64,000 nt of DNA from Methylomonas rhizoryzae (lineage in GTDB: Bacteria > Pseudomonadota > Gammaproteobacteria > Methylococcales > Methylomonadaceae). This document shows positions 1 through 8,410 of the stretch, piece by piece. The translations under genes and the position numbers were made by a program. The number at the start of each line of letters is the position of its first letter. Within the stretch, counting starts at the first letter, position 1. The notes under the pieces are model-generated. The model worked only from the letters and a program-made list of their open reading frames with translations. It was not told where the DNA came from and ran no database searches. Location: positions 744,001 through 808,000 of the forward strand of contig NZ_CP043929.1 in NCBI RefSeq assembly GCF_008632455.1, in the 5' to 3' direction.

Positions 1-519
1 CAACTGAAAACGAAGATGCAAGACCCCGGATTTACCAAAGATTTTCGTAAGATTACCGAGTTTGTGCATTCGGTTATTTATCCTAGGGCGGATTTCGATC
101 TGATCTCGTCGCTGGTGTTGGGCAAGCTTTGGAAGGAAGCCAGCGAGCCTGAAAAAGAAGCGTTCAAGCGAGAGTTTCAGACCTTGCTGATCAGAACTTA
201 TTCCCGGGCGTTCGTCGAATTTAAAGAGTGGTCGGTACGTTTTTTACCAATGGGCGATTCCGAAGGCGATCAGCGCAAGGCCATGGTTAAAACCGAAATT
301 TTGCAGCCAGGCTTGCAGCCTATTGCGGTCAACTATCGAATGTTGTTAAGTAAGGGCGAATGGAAGGTTTACGATATTTTGATCGAAGGGGTTAGCTTGG
401 TGACCAACTACCGCACCAGTTTTAAAAACGAAGTCGAACGTACCGGTTCGTTGCGAGAGGTCATCAATCAACTGGCCAAACGGAATTCGGAAGCGCTTTC
501 CGGTAATACCAACTCTTAA
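1..519 (+). CDS. mlaC: MlaC-type phospholipid-binding periplasmic protein (3' part)
   Basis: The reading frame is open from the first base, so the 5' end lies outside the window; the ATG at position 16 is probably internal. The visible 172 residues match the C-terminal part of MlaC/Ttg2D proteins (usually about 200-210 residues): a helical segment with FRKITEFVHSVIYPRADFD, then KEAFKREFQTLLIRTYSRAF, then a beta-rich half ending in NYRTSF. In this family the protein carries phospholipid between the outer-membrane MlaA complex and the inner-membrane MlaFEDB transporter. The N-terminal signal peptide would be off the edge. The gene just downstream is not an mla gene. Confidence 0.85.
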   Translation, partial: QLKTKMQDPGFTKDFRKITEFVHSVIYPRADFDLISSLVLGKLWKEASEPEKEAFKREFQTLLIRTYSRAFVEFKEWSVRFLPMGDSEGDQRKAMVKTEILQPGLQPIAVNYRMLLSKGEWKVYDILIEGVSLVTNYRTSFKNEVERTGSLREVINQLAKRNSEALSGNTNS

Positions 520-540
520 ACGTTCATCAGTCGTTTTGCA

Positions 541-560
541 CCTCCGCCCCGAGCGGAGGT
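541..560 (+). promoter_or_regulatory. Hairpin that covers the cmoA ribosome binding site
   Basis: CCTCCGC (541-547) and GCGGAGG (553-559) form a 7-bp stem with a 5-base loop. The right arm contains the GGAGGT Shine-Dalgarno of cmoA (555-560), eight bases before the ATG at 569. The left arm is therefore an anti-Shine-Dalgarno. There is no T-run after the stem, so it does not look like an intrinsic terminator. A translational control role is inferred from geometry only. Confidence 0.5.
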
Positions 561-568
561 GTTGTCCC

Positions 569-1318
569 ATGACATCCAAGAAAGATTCTTTGTACGCTTA
601 CCCGCTGGGTGAAGTGGCGGCGTTTCAATTCGATAATACGGTTGCTAACGTTTTTCCGGATATGATTCGGCGTTCGGTGCCGGGTTATCAAACCATGATT
701 TCCGCTGTCGGACATTTGTCGGCGCGCTTCTGTCAAGCAAATTCTCAATGCTACGATTTAGGATGCTCACTAGGCGCAGCTGCGTTGGCGATGCGGGAAG
801 CTATTTGCGTGCCGGGCTGCAGAATAATCGCCGTGGATAATTCGGATGCCATGGTGGCCGGTTTTCGACAGAATTTGCAACAGATAGACGCGGCGGAAAG
901 TGGCGAATCCAAACCGGAAGTCAGTGTGTTATGCGATGACATTCGGAATGTCGAAATCGAAAATGCCTCGGTCGTGGTGCTGAATTTCACCTTGCAGTTC
1001 ATTCCCCTGCTAGACAGGCCGGCTTTGTTGGCGGCCATTTATCGCGGTTTGTTGCCCGGGGGCGTGTTGATCTTGTCGGAAAAATTGATGTTCGACGACG
1101 CTAGGCAGCAGGCTTTGCAAATAGATATGCATCACCATTTCAAAAAAATGCAGGGCTATAGCGAATTGGAAATCAGTCAGAAACGGACCGCATTGGAAAA
1201 CGTGCTGATTCCGGAAACCTTTGTCAAACATCAACAACGCTTACTAGAAGCCGGATTTGCCAGTGCCGAAATTTGGTTTCAGTACTTTAATTTCGCCTCT
1301 ATCATTGCCTTGAAATGA
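569..1318 (+). CDS. cmoA: Carboxy-S-adenosyl-L-methionine synthase CmoA
   Basis: This 249-residue protein (E. coli CmoA has 247) makes carboxy-SAM from SAM and prephenate, the donor used by CmoB. The start at 569 is chosen because GGAGGT lies at the right distance; an upstream in-frame ATG at 536 lacks a site and would add 11 unconserved residues. Seen: the early PLGEVAAFQFDNTVANVFPD block typical of CmoA, the SAM-binding motif YDLGCSLGAAALAMR, and VVLNFTLQFIP followed by LLPGGVLILSEK. It overlaps cmoB by four bases (ATGA), so the two are co-translated, as their shared pathway predicts. Confidence 0.95.
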   Translation: MTSKKDSLYAYPLGEVAAFQFDNTVANVFPDMIRRSVPGYQTMISAVGHLSARFCQANSQCYDLGCSLGAAALAMREAICVPGCRIIAVDNSDAMVAGFRQNLQQIDAAESGESKPEVSVLCDDIRNVEIENASVVVLNFTLQFIPLLDRPALLAAIYRGLLPGGVLILSEKLMFDDARQQALQIDMHHHFKKMQGYSELEISQKRTALENVLIPETFVKHQQRLLEAGFASAEIWFQYFNFASIIALK

Positions 1319-2289
1319 CGGACTATCAAGCGCTGTACGAAGCTCTGCAAGCAGCGGGCGACGCTCGATGGGCGGCGCAAGTTAAACCGGAAGTCGAACG
1401 GATTCTATCCGCATCCGCTCACGGAGATTTTGCTCGTTGGCAGGCTGCGATAAACCGGTTGCCGTTATTGGTGCCGGATGCCGTGGATCTGCGAGATGGG
1501 GTGCGAATCGGTTCCGCGGGGCAAATTGATCCCGCGCAGCGTTCCCAATTGATAGAGGCGTTACAACAGTTGCATCCGTGGCGAAAAGGACCTTATGGCT
1601 TGTACGGCGTGGAATTGGATACCGAGTGGCGGTCGGACTGGAAATGGGAGCGAATCAGGCAGCGTATTTCGCCGTTGACTGGTCGAATGGTGTTGGATGT
1701 AGGATGCGGCAACGGTTACCACTGCTGGCGCATGCTAGGGGCCGGTGCGCGACTCGTGTTGGGCATTGATCCTACCCTGTTGAGTGTCATGCAGTTCGAG
1801 GCCGTCAATCGGCTGTATGGCTCTATGGCGCCTATTTACCTGTTGCCGCTTGGCATAGAGCAAATCCCGCCGGACTCGCATTTATTCGACACTGTATTTT
1901 CCATGGGGGTGCTGTATCACAGGCGTTCGCCTATCGATCATTTGTTGGAGTTGCAAGGTTGCCTACGTCCGGGAGGTGAATTGGTACTTGAAACATTGGT
2001 CGTTGAAGGCGATGAGAATACGGCGATGCTGCCGCGGCAGCGCTATTCGCAAATGCGCAATGTTTGGTTTTTGCCGAGTTGTGCTGCGCTGGAAAAATGG
2101 CTGTATCGTTGCGGATTTCGGGATATTGAGTTGTGCGATGTCGCGAGCACTACGGTAGACGAACAACGGAGTACTGAATGGATGAGATTTAATTCGCTTC
2201 GGGACTTTTTGCATCCGGAGAATGGAAGCTTGACCGTTGAAGGGTTGCCTGCGCCGGTCAGGGCTATTTTTATCGCTAAAAATCGATGA
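1315..2289 (+). CDS. cmoB: tRNA U34 carboxymethyltransferase CmoB
   Basis: This 324-residue protein, the usual CmoB length, transfers the carboxymethyl group from carboxy-SAM to 5-hydroxyuridine at position 34 of certain tRNAs, giving the cmo5U wobble base. Seen: an N-terminal CmoB-specific helical part with LHPWRKGPYGLYG, then a Rossmann methyltransferase fold with VLDVGCGNGYHCWRMLGAGA near residues 124-143, and FSMGVLYHRRSP. The start codon overlaps the cmoA stop. No separate promoter is visible between the two genes. Confidence 0.95.
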   Translation: MTDYQALYEALQAAGDARWAAQVKPEVERILSASAHGDFARWQAAINRLPLLVPDAVDLRDGVRIGSAGQIDPAQRSQLIEALQQLHPWRKGPYGLYGVELDTEWRSDWKWERIRQRISPLTGRMVLDVGCGNGYHCWRMLGAGARLVLGIDPTLLSVMQFEAVNRLYGSMAPIYLLPLGIEQIPPDSHLFDTVFSMGVLYHRRSPIDHLLELQGCLRPGGELVLETLVVEGDENTAMLPRQRYSQMRNVWFLPSCAALEKWLYRCGFRDIELCDVASTTVDEQRSTEWMRFNSLRDFLHPENGSLTVEGLPAPVRAIFIAKNR

Positions 2290-2300
2290 TTAGACTGGTG

Positions 2301-2328
2301 TTGAAATTCAGTTGCCGTCGTCTACACT
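2301..2328 (+). promoter_or_regulatory. Possible sigma-70 promoter for the ComEA-like gene
   Basis: TTGAAA at 2301-2306 and TACACT at 2323-2328 are separated by 16 bases and lie just after the cmoB stop. The gene starts at 2394. Matches to the consensus are moderate, so this is only a candidate. Confidence 0.35.
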
Positions 2329-2393
2329 AGTAATCTGGCTATGCTGACATACTTGTATAGCTTAACTTTGCTTGTGATTTTAGGAGTAGAACG

Positions 2394-2717
2394 ATGAAAA
2401 TGTTACTTGCAATGCTATTGCTGGTGCCGGTGCAAGCGCTTACTGCCCCGGTCAACATCAATTCCGCAGATGCGGCGACAATTGCGGAAGCGTTACCCGG
2501 CATCGGCCCCAAGAAAGCCGAGGAGATCGTCAAATATCGCACCGAGCATGGACATTTCAAATCCGTGCAGGAGCTTGAAAACGTCAATGGGATAGGTAGT
2601 AAAACGCTAAAGGCTATTGAAAAAGATATTATTATTGAGCAGGCTGTAGAGCAAAGCGGCTCTATGCCTCCGGCCGAAAATCCACCGCCTGCTCAGCCGC
2701 AAAATAACAGCCAATAA
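2394..2717 (+). CDS. Small secreted ComEA-like helix-hairpin-helix protein
   Basis: The protein has 107 residues: a signal peptide (about residues 1-18), then a ComEA-type double helix-hairpin-helix module (VNINSADAATIAEALPGIG, then VNGIGSKTLKAI), and a Pro/Gln-rich tail. Such modules bind DNA without sequence specificity; full-length ComEA is the periplasmic DNA receptor for transformation. This protein lacks the N-terminal membrane anchor domain of Gram-positive ComEA, as is usual for the short proteobacterial forms. AGGAG precedes the ATG. No other competence gene is nearby, so a role in DNA uptake is only a family-based guess. Confidence 0.8.
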   Translation: MKMLLAMLLLVPVQALTAPVNINSADAATIAEALPGIGPKKAEEIVKYRTEHGHFKSVQELENVNGIGSKTLKAIEKDIIIEQAVEQSGSMPPAENPPPAQPQNNSQ

Positions 2718-2731
2718 CCCTCAATAGATGG

Positions 2732-2758
2732 TCGATGCTGCCGAAATATGGCGGCATC
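2732..2758 (+). terminator. Hairpin after the ComEA-like gene
   Basis: CGATGCTGCC (2732-2741) pairs with GGCGGCATCG (2749-2758), ten pairs including one G-U, with a 7-base loop. It is followed by TTAAAT, not a long T-run, so termination may be weak. It separates the small gene from the RuMP genes. Confidence 0.45.
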
Positions 2759-2898
2759 GTTAAATCAGCGGGCGCCCCATGTTCATTTGGAGCGCCGTCC
2801 AAAACCGGCTTTAGGCTGCGCGGGCATTGACATCTATGCTATTTCTACCTTACAGTTACCGGCGCATCACGAGTATGTGACTGGCCCAGCAGATTGTG

Positions 2899-2926
2899 GC
2901 GACAAGATAATCAGCATTCCTATAAT
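2899..2926 (+). promoter_or_regulatory. Possible hps promoter
   Basis: A perfect TATAAT at 2921-2926 has GCGACA (4 of 6 to TTGACA) 16 bases upstream. The start codon of hps is at 2949 with GGAG at 2937-2940, so the transcript would have a leader of only about 15 bases. A strong -10 fits a gene that methylotrophs express at high level, but the short leader makes the assignment uncertain. Confidence 0.45.
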
Positions 2927-2948
2927 AAAACCTTTCGGAGCACATCAC

Positions 2949-3596
2949 ATGGCAAGACCATTAATTCAAATGGCGTTGGATTCTTTGGATTTCGACCAAA
3001 CCGTAGCATTGGCTGAGCAAGTAGCGCCTTACGTCGATATTTTCGAAATTGGCACGCCTTGCATCAAATATAACGGTATCAACTTAGTCAAAGAATTGAG
3101 ACAACGTTTTCCAAACCAACTGCTGTTGGTTGACTTAAAAACCATGGATGCCGGCGAATACGAAGCCGGTGCGTTTTATGCAGCAGGTGCGGACATCTGC
3201 ACCGTATTGGGCGTTTCCGGCTTGGCTACCATCGGCGGCGTCATCAAAGCGGCGAAAAAACACGCCGCTGAAGTACAAGTTGACTTGATCAACGTACCGA
3301 ACAAAGCCGAGTGCGCACGCGAATCCGCAAAAATGGGCGCGCAAATCATGGGCGTACATACCGGTCTGGACGCGCAAGCCGCCGGCCAAACCCCGTTTGC
3401 CGACCTGAACGACGTCGCTTCATTGGGCTTGAACGTTCGCGTATCCGTCGCCGGCGGTATCAAACCTGCCACTATCGATCAAACCGTTAAAGCCGGTGCC
3501 AACATCATCGTTGTCGGCGCTGCCATCTACGGCGCGCCCTCTCCGGCCGAAGCCGCGCGCGAAATTCGTGAATTGGTAGAAGCTGCGGCGGTGTGA
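2949..3596 (+). CDS. hps: 3-hexulose-6-phosphate synthase
   Basis: This enzyme condenses formaldehyde with ribulose 5-phosphate to give hexulose 6-phosphate, the entry step of the RuMP cycle. The 215-residue protein matches the family (about 210) from MARPLIQMALDSLDFDQ onward. Seen: the OMP-decarboxylase-like barrel with VDLKTMDAGEYEA (catalytic Asp-Lys-Asp region), GVHTGLDAQA and VAGGIKPATI with a phosphate-binding VVGAAIYGA. A longer open frame begins at 2748, but GGAG and the conserved N-terminus fix the start at 2949. The phi gene follows three bases after the stop. Confidence 0.97.
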   Translation: MARPLIQMALDSLDFDQTVALAEQVAPYVDIFEIGTPCIKYNGINLVKELRQRFPNQLLLVDLKTMDAGEYEAGAFYAAGADICTVLGVSGLATIGGVIKAAKKHAAEVQVDLINVPNKAECARESAKMGAQIMGVHTGLDAQAAGQTPFADLNDVASLGLNVRVSVAGGIKPATIDQTVKAGANIIVVGAAIYGAPSPAEAAREIRELVEAAAV

Positions 3597-3599
3597 ATC

Positions 3600-4133
3600 A
3601 TGCATCAAGATTTAGTCATCAAAAAAATCTCCGGCATTCTCGAAGCTACTCCTGATTCGCACGACAAAACGTTGGTCGACATGCTCGACGGCGCCAAGCG
3701 CGTATTTATTTCGGGCGCAGGTCGTTCGAAACTGGTAGGTAATTTTTTCGCAATGCGTCTGATGCACGCCGGCTACGATGTCAGCGTTGTCGGCGAAATT
3801 GTTACGCCAAGTATCAAAAACGGGGATCTTCTGATCGTGATTTCCGGATCGGGCGAAACTGAGCAGCTAATCGCATTCACTAAAAAAGCTAAAGAAGTCG
3901 GCGCCAAAATCTGTCTGATTTCCGCAAAAGACGACTCGACTATCGGCGATTTGGCGGAAATTACCTTGCAAATCGGTAGATCGGAACAATACGGTAAAGT
4001 CAAAGGCATGCCTATGGGTACCGTTTTCGAATTGTCTACCTTGCTGTTTTTGGAAGCGACTATCTCTCATGTAATTCATGAGAAAGGTATTCCTGAAGAA
4101 GAGATGAGATCGCGCCACGCGAACTTGGAATAA
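3600..4133 (+). CDS. phi: 6-phospho-3-hexuloisomerase
   Basis: This 177-residue SIS-domain isomerase converts hexulose 6-phosphate to fructose 6-phosphate, the second RuMP step. Seen: the sugar-phosphate-binding loops FISGAGRSKLVGNFFAMRL and VISGSGETEQLI, the MPMGTVFE block, and the C-terminal EEEMRSRHANLE characteristic of this family. It starts three bases after hps and is clearly in the same transcript. An intrinsic terminator follows the stop codon, so hps-phi can form a closed two-gene unit. Confidence 0.96.
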   Translation: MHQDLVIKKISGILEATPDSHDKTLVDMLDGAKRVFISGAGRSKLVGNFFAMRLMHAGYDVSVVGEIVTPSIKNGDLLIVISGSGETEQLIAFTKKAKEVGAKICLISAKDDSTIGDLAEITLQIGRSEQYGKVKGMPMGTVFELSTLLFLEATISHVIHEKGIPEEEMRSRHANLE

Positions 4134-4149
4134 GAAAGCTTGCTTTAAA

Positions 4150-4178
4150 CCTGTGACTCTATCGAGTCGCAGGTTTTT
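4150..4178 (+). terminator. Intrinsic terminator of hps-phi
   Basis: CCTGTGACTC (4150-4159) pairs with GAGTCGCAGG (4164-4173), ten pairs with one G-U, around a four-base loop, directly followed by TTTTT (4174-4178). This is a textbook Rho-independent terminator. Confidence 0.85.
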
Positions 4179-4262
4179 CGCCGGTTACAGAGGGGGCTTG
4201 TCTGCTTGCTCGACAGAGTGGGTGTGTCGGCCCTTTAAATCATTGAGCCTCAGCTATCGCGG

Positions 4263-4279
4263 TGTTTGCATGTCAAACA
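4263..4279. promoter_or_regulatory. Inverted repeat upstream of transketolase
   Basis: TGTTTG (4263-4268) and CAAACA (4274-4279) are exact inverted arms around CATGT, 34 bases before the tkt ATG. The spacing and symmetry suggest a regulator-binding site or a leader hairpin. No known consensus was recognised. Confidence 0.3.
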
Positions 4280-4312
4280 TCGAGCCAAAAGAATAAATAA
4301 CAGGAGACCCAC

Positions 4313-6322
4313 ATGCCTTCGCGCCGAGAATTAGCGAACGCCATCCGCGCACTCAGCATGGACGCCGTGCAAAAAGCCAACTCTGGACACCCTGGAGCCC
4401 CGATGGGGATGGCGGACATCGCAGAAGTCCTATGGAACGACTATTTAAAACACAACCCGACTAACCCGAAATGGGCCGACCGCGACCGCTTCATCCTGTC
4501 GAACGGCCACGGCTCCATGCTGATCTACTCCCTGCTGCACTTGGCCGGCTACAATCTGCCGATCGAAGAATTGCAAAAATTCCGCCAACTGCACTCCAAA
4601 ACCCCGGGACATCCGGAGTACGGCTACACCGACGGCGTCGAAACCACCACCGGTCCTTTGGGACAAGGCATCACCAACGCCGTGGGCTTTGCTCTGGCCG
4701 AGCGTACCCTGGCCGGCCAATTCAACCGTCCGGGCCACGACATCGTCGACCATTACACCTACGTGTTCCTGGGCGACGGCTGCTTGATGGAAGGCATCTC
4801 GCACGAAGCCTGCTCTTTGGCCGGCTCGATGAAACTGGGCAAACTGATCGCCTTCTACGACGACAACAACATCTCCATCGACGGCGAAGTGCGCGGCCAC
4901 GGCAACGTAGCCGGCTGGTTCCACGACGACACCCCAAAACGCTTCGAAGCCTACGGCTGGCACGTCATCCCCAAAGTCGACGGCCACGATCCGGATGCGG
5001 TGAAAAAAGCCATCGAAGAGGCGCGCAGCGTCAAGGACAAACCGTCCATCATCTGCTGCCAAACCATCATCGGCTTTGGTTCGCCCAACAAACAAGGCAA
5101 AGAAGAATGCCACGGTGCTGCCTTGGGCGAAGCCGAAGTCGCCGCTACCCGCGAACAACTGGGTTGGCCGCATCCGGCGTTTGAAATCCCGGCCGACATC
5201 TACGCCGGATGGGACGCCAAAGCCAAAGGCGACCGTCTGGAAAGCGCCTGGAACGACAAATTCGCCGCTTACCAAGCCGCGCATCCGGACTTGGCCGCCG
5301 AATTCCAACGCCGCATGGCGGGCGACCTGCCGGCCGACTGGGCGGAAAAATCGGCGGAATTCGTGGCGGCGGTCGACGCCAAAGCCGAAACCATCGCCAG
5401 CCGCAAAGCCTCGCAAAACACCCTGAACGGCTTTGGCCCGTTGCTGCCGGAACTGTTGGGCGGTTCCGCCGACCTGGCCGGCTCCAACCTGACCCTGTGG
5501 TCCGGCTGCAAAGACGTCTGCGCCGAAGGCTACAACGGCAACTACGTCTACTACGGCGTGCGTGAATTCGGCATGAGCGCCATCATGAACGGCCTGACCT
5601 TGCACGGTGGCTTCAAACCGTACGGCGCCACCTTCCTGATGTTCTCGGAATACGCCCGCAACGCCCTGCGCATGTCGGCCCTGATGAAAGCGCCGAGCAT
5701 CTTCGTTTACACCCACGACTCCATCGGTCTGGGCGAAGACGGCCCTACCCACCAGCCGGTCGAGCAAACCGCCACCTTACGCATGATACCCAACATGCAG
5801 GTCTGGCGGCCTTGCGATGCGGTCGAGTCGGCAGTCAGCTGGAAAGCGGCTATCGAACGTAAAGACGGCCCTAGCATCTTGATCTTCTCGCGTCAAAACC
5901 TGCCGCACATGACACGCAACGCCGGGCAAATCGCCGACATCGCCAAAGGCGGTTACGTGTTGCGCGGGGAAGGCAGGCCGGACGCGATCATCATCGCCAC
6001 GGGCTCCGAAGTTGAATTGGCGGTCAAAGCCGCCGAAGCGTTGGCAGCGAAAGGCAAAAACATCCGCGTGGTGTCCATGCCGTCCACCAACGTATTCGAA
6101 GCCCAAGATCAGGCTTACAAAGACAGCGTATTGCCGCCTAGCGTCAGCGCGCGGGTGGTCGTGGAAGCGGGGGTCAGCGACGGCTGGTGGAAATACGCGG
6201 GCAGCCATGGCAAAATCGTCGGGCTGGATCGTTTCGGCGAATCGGCGCCAGCCGGCCAGCTCTTCAAAGAGTTCGGCTTCACTGTCGATAACGTCGTCGC
6301 CAACGTCGAGGCTGTGCTTTAA
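4313..6322 (+). CDS. tkt: Transketolase
   Basis: This thiamine-diphosphate enzyme moves two-carbon units between sugar phosphates and regenerates ribulose 5-phosphate for RuMP. The 669 residues match the usual length. Seen: the N-terminal [18 protein letters not shown], the cofactor motif GDGCLMEG ending in [21 protein letters not shown] with the catalytic Glu, and [25 protein letters not shown] lies before the ATG. Codon choice is strongly biased to C-ending codons compared with hps and fba, consistent with high expression or separate history. The product is one step from hps-phi, tal and fba in metabolism. Confidence 0.97.
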   Translation: MPSRRELANAIRALSMDAVQKANSGHPGAPMGMADIAEVLWNDYLKHNPTNPKWADRDRFILSNGHGSMLIYSLLHLAGYNLPIEELQKFRQLHSKTPGHPEYGYTDGVETTTGPLGQGITNAVGFALAERTLAGQFNRPGHDIVDHYTYVFLGDGCLMEGISHEACSLAGSMKLGKLIAFYDDNNISIDGEVRGHGNVAGWFHDDTPKRFEAYGWHVIPKVDGHDPDAVKKAIEEARSVKDKPSIICCQTIIGFGSPNKQGKEECHGAALGEAEVAATREQLGWPHPAFEIPADIYAGWDAKAKGDRLESAWNDKFAAYQAAHPDLAAEFQRRMAGDLPADWAEKSAEFVAAVDAKAETIASRKASQNTLNGFGPLLPELLGGSADLAGSNLTLWSGCKDVCAEGYNGNYVYYGVREFGMSAIMNGLTLHGGFKPYGATFLMFSEYARNALRMSALMKAPSIFVYTHDSIGLGEDGPTHQPVEQTATLRMIPNMQVWRPCDAVESAVSWKAAIERKDGPSILIFSRQNLPHMTRNAGQIADIAKGGYVLRGEGRPDAIIIATGSEVELAVKAAEALAAKGKNIRVVSMPSTNVFEAQDQAYKDSVLPPSVSARVVVEAGVSDGWWKYAGSHGKIVGLDRFGESAPAGQLFKEFGFTVDNVVANVEAVL

Positions 6323-6336
6323 CCCAAAGAACTAAT

Positions 6337-6357
6337 GAGCCTAGTTCGTCTAGGCTC
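6337..6357 (+). terminator. Hairpin after transketolase
   Basis: GAGCCTAG (6337-6344) and CTAGGCTC (6350-6357) form a perfect 8-bp stem with a five-base loop. The downstream T-run is short and offset (GAACGGTTTT), so it may terminate only partly and let the next gene be read. Confidence 0.5.
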
Positions 6358-6389
6358 GAACGGTTTTAACGAATCATTAGGTGAAAAAC

Positions 6390-7025
6390 GTGAAAAGAGA
6401 ACAAGTATTAACAGGCGTTATGGCGGCTTTGGTGTTGGCTAGCCCTCTGGCTTTAGCTGAGTCCGATTATCCGGCGGCGGATTTTCAGCCGAAAGTAGTC
6501 TATTCGGATCCTAATTACAAAGCCGAGGCGCCGCAGCCGGCGGCTGCGGCGCCAGCCGTGGAAAACGATCCAAACTTCCCGGCGGCCAATTATCAACCTA
6601 AAGTGCTGTTTAACGATCCTGGCTACAAGCATAGTTCGGTTGCCCCTGTTGCTCCGGGTGCCAGCCGCCCGGCAGCTGCTGTCGCTTCGTCTGCGAGTGC
6701 CGAGGTCGAAGCTAGTGCTCCGGCAAAATCCGGTTCTTCGGATACCACTTTGTTCGGCTTGATCGCAGTTGCCGCAGTTGCCGGCTATTTCTTAATGAAT
6801 AAAAAAGGTGGTAGTAGTACTGCCGGTGCGGCGGATTATTCAGTAGCGAATGAAGGTGCTACAGGCGTTGAAAAATATCTGGAAAAAATGGGTGCCAATA
6901 AAACCGGTGTTGCTAAATATCTGGAAAAACAAACCGAAGTGCCGGCTACCGGCGTATCCAGATACATGGCCAAACAAGTGGTCAAAGACAGAGAGGCCGC
7001 GGCTGCTAAAAGGGATAACGGTTAA
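6390..7025 (+). CDS. Unknown repeat-containing membrane protein in the RuMP cluster
   Basis: I do not recognise this 211-residue protein. Order of parts: a cleavable signal peptide (about 1-23); two copies of an 18-residue repeat, YPAADFQPKVVYSDPNYK (27-44) and FPAANYQPKVLFNDPGYK (63-80); an Ala/Pro-rich stretch; one membrane segment (about 121-137) followed by NKKGG; and a tail with three copies of TGV-(E/A/S)-(K/R)-Y-(L/M)-(E/A)-K. Topology would place the first repeats in the periplasm and the tail in the cytoplasm. The GTG at 6390 is preferred over the GTG at 6381 because AGGT lies nine bases before it. Position between tkt and tal suggests, but does not show, a link with one-carbon metabolism. 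Confidence 0.75.
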   Translation: MKREQVLTGVMAALVLASPLALAESDYPAADFQPKVVYSDPNYKAEAPQPAAAAPAVENDPNFPAANYQPKVLFNDPGYKHSSVAPVAPGASRPAAAVASSASAEVEASAPAKSGSSDTTLFGLIAVAAVAGYFLMNKKGGSSTAGAADYSVANEGATGVEKYLEKMGANKTGVAKYLEKQTEVPATGVSRYMAKQVVKDREAAAAKRDNG

Positions 7026-7110
7026 TTCCTATAAGGGTTTTACCCACGCATGACTACTGAGTAATGCAAGATATGTGGGCTTCCGTAATTCTTTAACATG
7101 CATTAATCAA

Positions 7111-7169
7111 TATCGCCACTCATGTACTTTAAAGTATCTTGATGCTTGAAGCCGCAGACAGTGGCGATA
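7111..7169. repeat. Nested inverted repeats upstream of transaldolase
   Basis: TATCGCCACT (7111-7120) and AGTGGCGATA (7160-7169) are perfect 10-bp arms 39 bases apart. Between them lies a perfect 12-bp palindrome, TACTTTAAAGTA (7125-7136). The element sits in the 277-bp gap before tal and could be a leader RNA structure, an operator pair or a small non-coding repeat. No promoter with good matches was found around it. Confidence 0.5.
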
Positions 7170-7302
7170 CTGTTCCAATAATAATAAATCTCGCGGCATA
7201 CTGATTGCCGTCATTTAATGCGTAGTTAGAGTGATTGCGCTTTATGGAATCACATTCTCATCATCAGGGAAACAAATCAATCTAAATAACGAGGATACTC
7301 CT

Positions 7303-8298
7303 ATGGCAAAAAATTTACTTGAGCAACTAAGAGAAATGACGGTCGTGGTTGCTGATACCGGCGATATCCAGGCTATCGAAACCTTTAAGCCGCGCGACGC
7401 TACCACCAATCCGTCTCTGATCACCGCGGCCGCGCAAATGCCGCAATACCAAGAGATCGTAGACGATACCTTGAAGGGCGCACGCGCCACCTTAGGTGCA
7501 GCGGCTTCTGCGGCTCAAGTGGTATCGTTGGCGTTCGATCGCTTGGCGGTCTCTTTCGGTTTGAAAATTCTGGAAATCATCGAAGGTCGGGTTTCTACCG
7601 AAGTCGATGCCCGTTTGTCTTTCGACGTAGAGGGCACTATTGCCAAAGGCCGCGATTTGATCAAGCAATACGAAGCCGCAGGCGTTTCTAAAGAACGCGT
7701 TTTGATCAAAATAGCGGCAACTTGGGAAGGGATCCAAGCGGCCTCCGTGTTGGAAAAAGAAGGAATTCATTGCAACTTGACCTTGTTGTTCGGCATGCAT
7801 CAAGCTATCGCTTGTGCGGAAAACGGTATTACGCTGATATCGCCTTTCGTTGGCCGCATATTGGATTGGTATAAAAAAGACACCGGCCGTGATTCATACC
7901 CGCCTCAAGAAGACCCGGGCGTAGTGTCGGTTACCGACGTTTATAACTACTACAAAAAATTCGGCTATAAAACAGAAGTAATGGGTGCCAGCTTCCGAAA
8001 TATTGGAGAAATTACCGAATTGGCCGGTTGCGACTTATTAACTATCGCTCCGTCTCTATTGGCCGAGTTGCAATCCGTTGAAGGCGAACTGCCGCGCAAG
8101 TTGGACCCGGCTAAATCTATGGATGCGGATATTGAGAAAATTAGTGTCGACAAAGATACTTTTGACCGCATGCACGAAGAAAATCGCATGGCTAAAGAAA
8201 AGCTTGCCGAAGGTATAGACGGTTTTGCAAAAGCTTTGGAAACTCTGGAAAAATTGTTGGCAGACCGCTTGGTCGCTTTGGAAGCATTGGCGGCTTAA
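7303..8298 (+). CDS. tal: Transaldolase
   Basis: Transaldolase transfers a three-carbon ketol unit between sugar phosphates through a Schiff base, here as part of RuMP regeneration. The protein has 331 residues from [20 protein letters not shown]. Seen: [14 protein letters not shown], the active-site region [15 protein letters not shown] with the Schiff-base Lys, [16 protein letters not shown], and SFRNIGEI. The ATG at 7303 is chosen over an upstream in-frame ATG at 7231 because GAGG precedes it and the family N-terminus begins there. It lies between the unknown membrane protein and fba. Confidence 0.96.
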   Translation: MAKNLLEQLREMTVVVADTGDIQAIETFKPRDATTNPSLITAAAQMPQYQEIVDDTLKGARATLGAAASAAQVVSLAFDRLAVSFGLKILEIIEGRVSTEVDARLSFDVEGTIAKGRDLIKQYEAAGVSKERVLIKIAATWEGIQAASVLEKEGIHCNLTLLFGMHQAIACAENGITLISPFVGRILDWYKKDTGRDSYPPQEDPGVVSVTDVYNYYKKFGYKTEVMGASFRNIGEITELAGCDLLTIAPSLLAELQSVEGELPRKLDPAKSMDADIEKISVDKDTFDRMHEENRMAKEKLAEGIDGFAKALETLEKLLADRLVALEALAA

Positions 8299-8319
8299 AA
8301 CCGTATCGCCAATGCTATT

Positions 8320-8343
8320 GCGCGCGAAATTCGATTCGCGCGC
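8320..8343 (+). promoter_or_regulatory. GC-rich hairpin between tal and fba
   Basis: GCGCGCGAA (8320-8328) and TTCGCGCGC (8335-8343) form a perfect 9-bp stem with a six-base loop just after tal. It is followed by CAGCAATTTAAT and not by a pure T-run. It may protect the tal mRNA 3' end or assist termination. Confidence 0.45.
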
Positions 8344-8356
8344 AGCAATTTAATAA

Positions 8357-8396
8357 TAAGGCCGCCGAATCGAGTACGCGGCCTTAGTTTGTTTTT
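8357..8396 (+). terminator. Terminator-like hairpin just upstream of fba
   Basis: TAAGGCCGC (8357-8365) pairs with GCGGCCTTA (8378-8386), followed by GTTTGTTTTT (8387-8396). It looks like an intrinsic terminator, yet ends only 14 bases before the fba ATG and there is no room for a promoter in between. Either fba is read through it (an attenuator-like arrangement) or it starts from a promoter upstream of the hairpin. Confidence 0.6.
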
Positions 8397-8410
8397 AACA
8401 GGAATATTAG

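Noticed and set aside
4445..5767. A 440-codon open frame on the minus strand across transketolase
   Set aside because: It is antisense to a fully recognisable transketolase, has no family similarity, and is explained by the strong C-ending codon bias of tkt.
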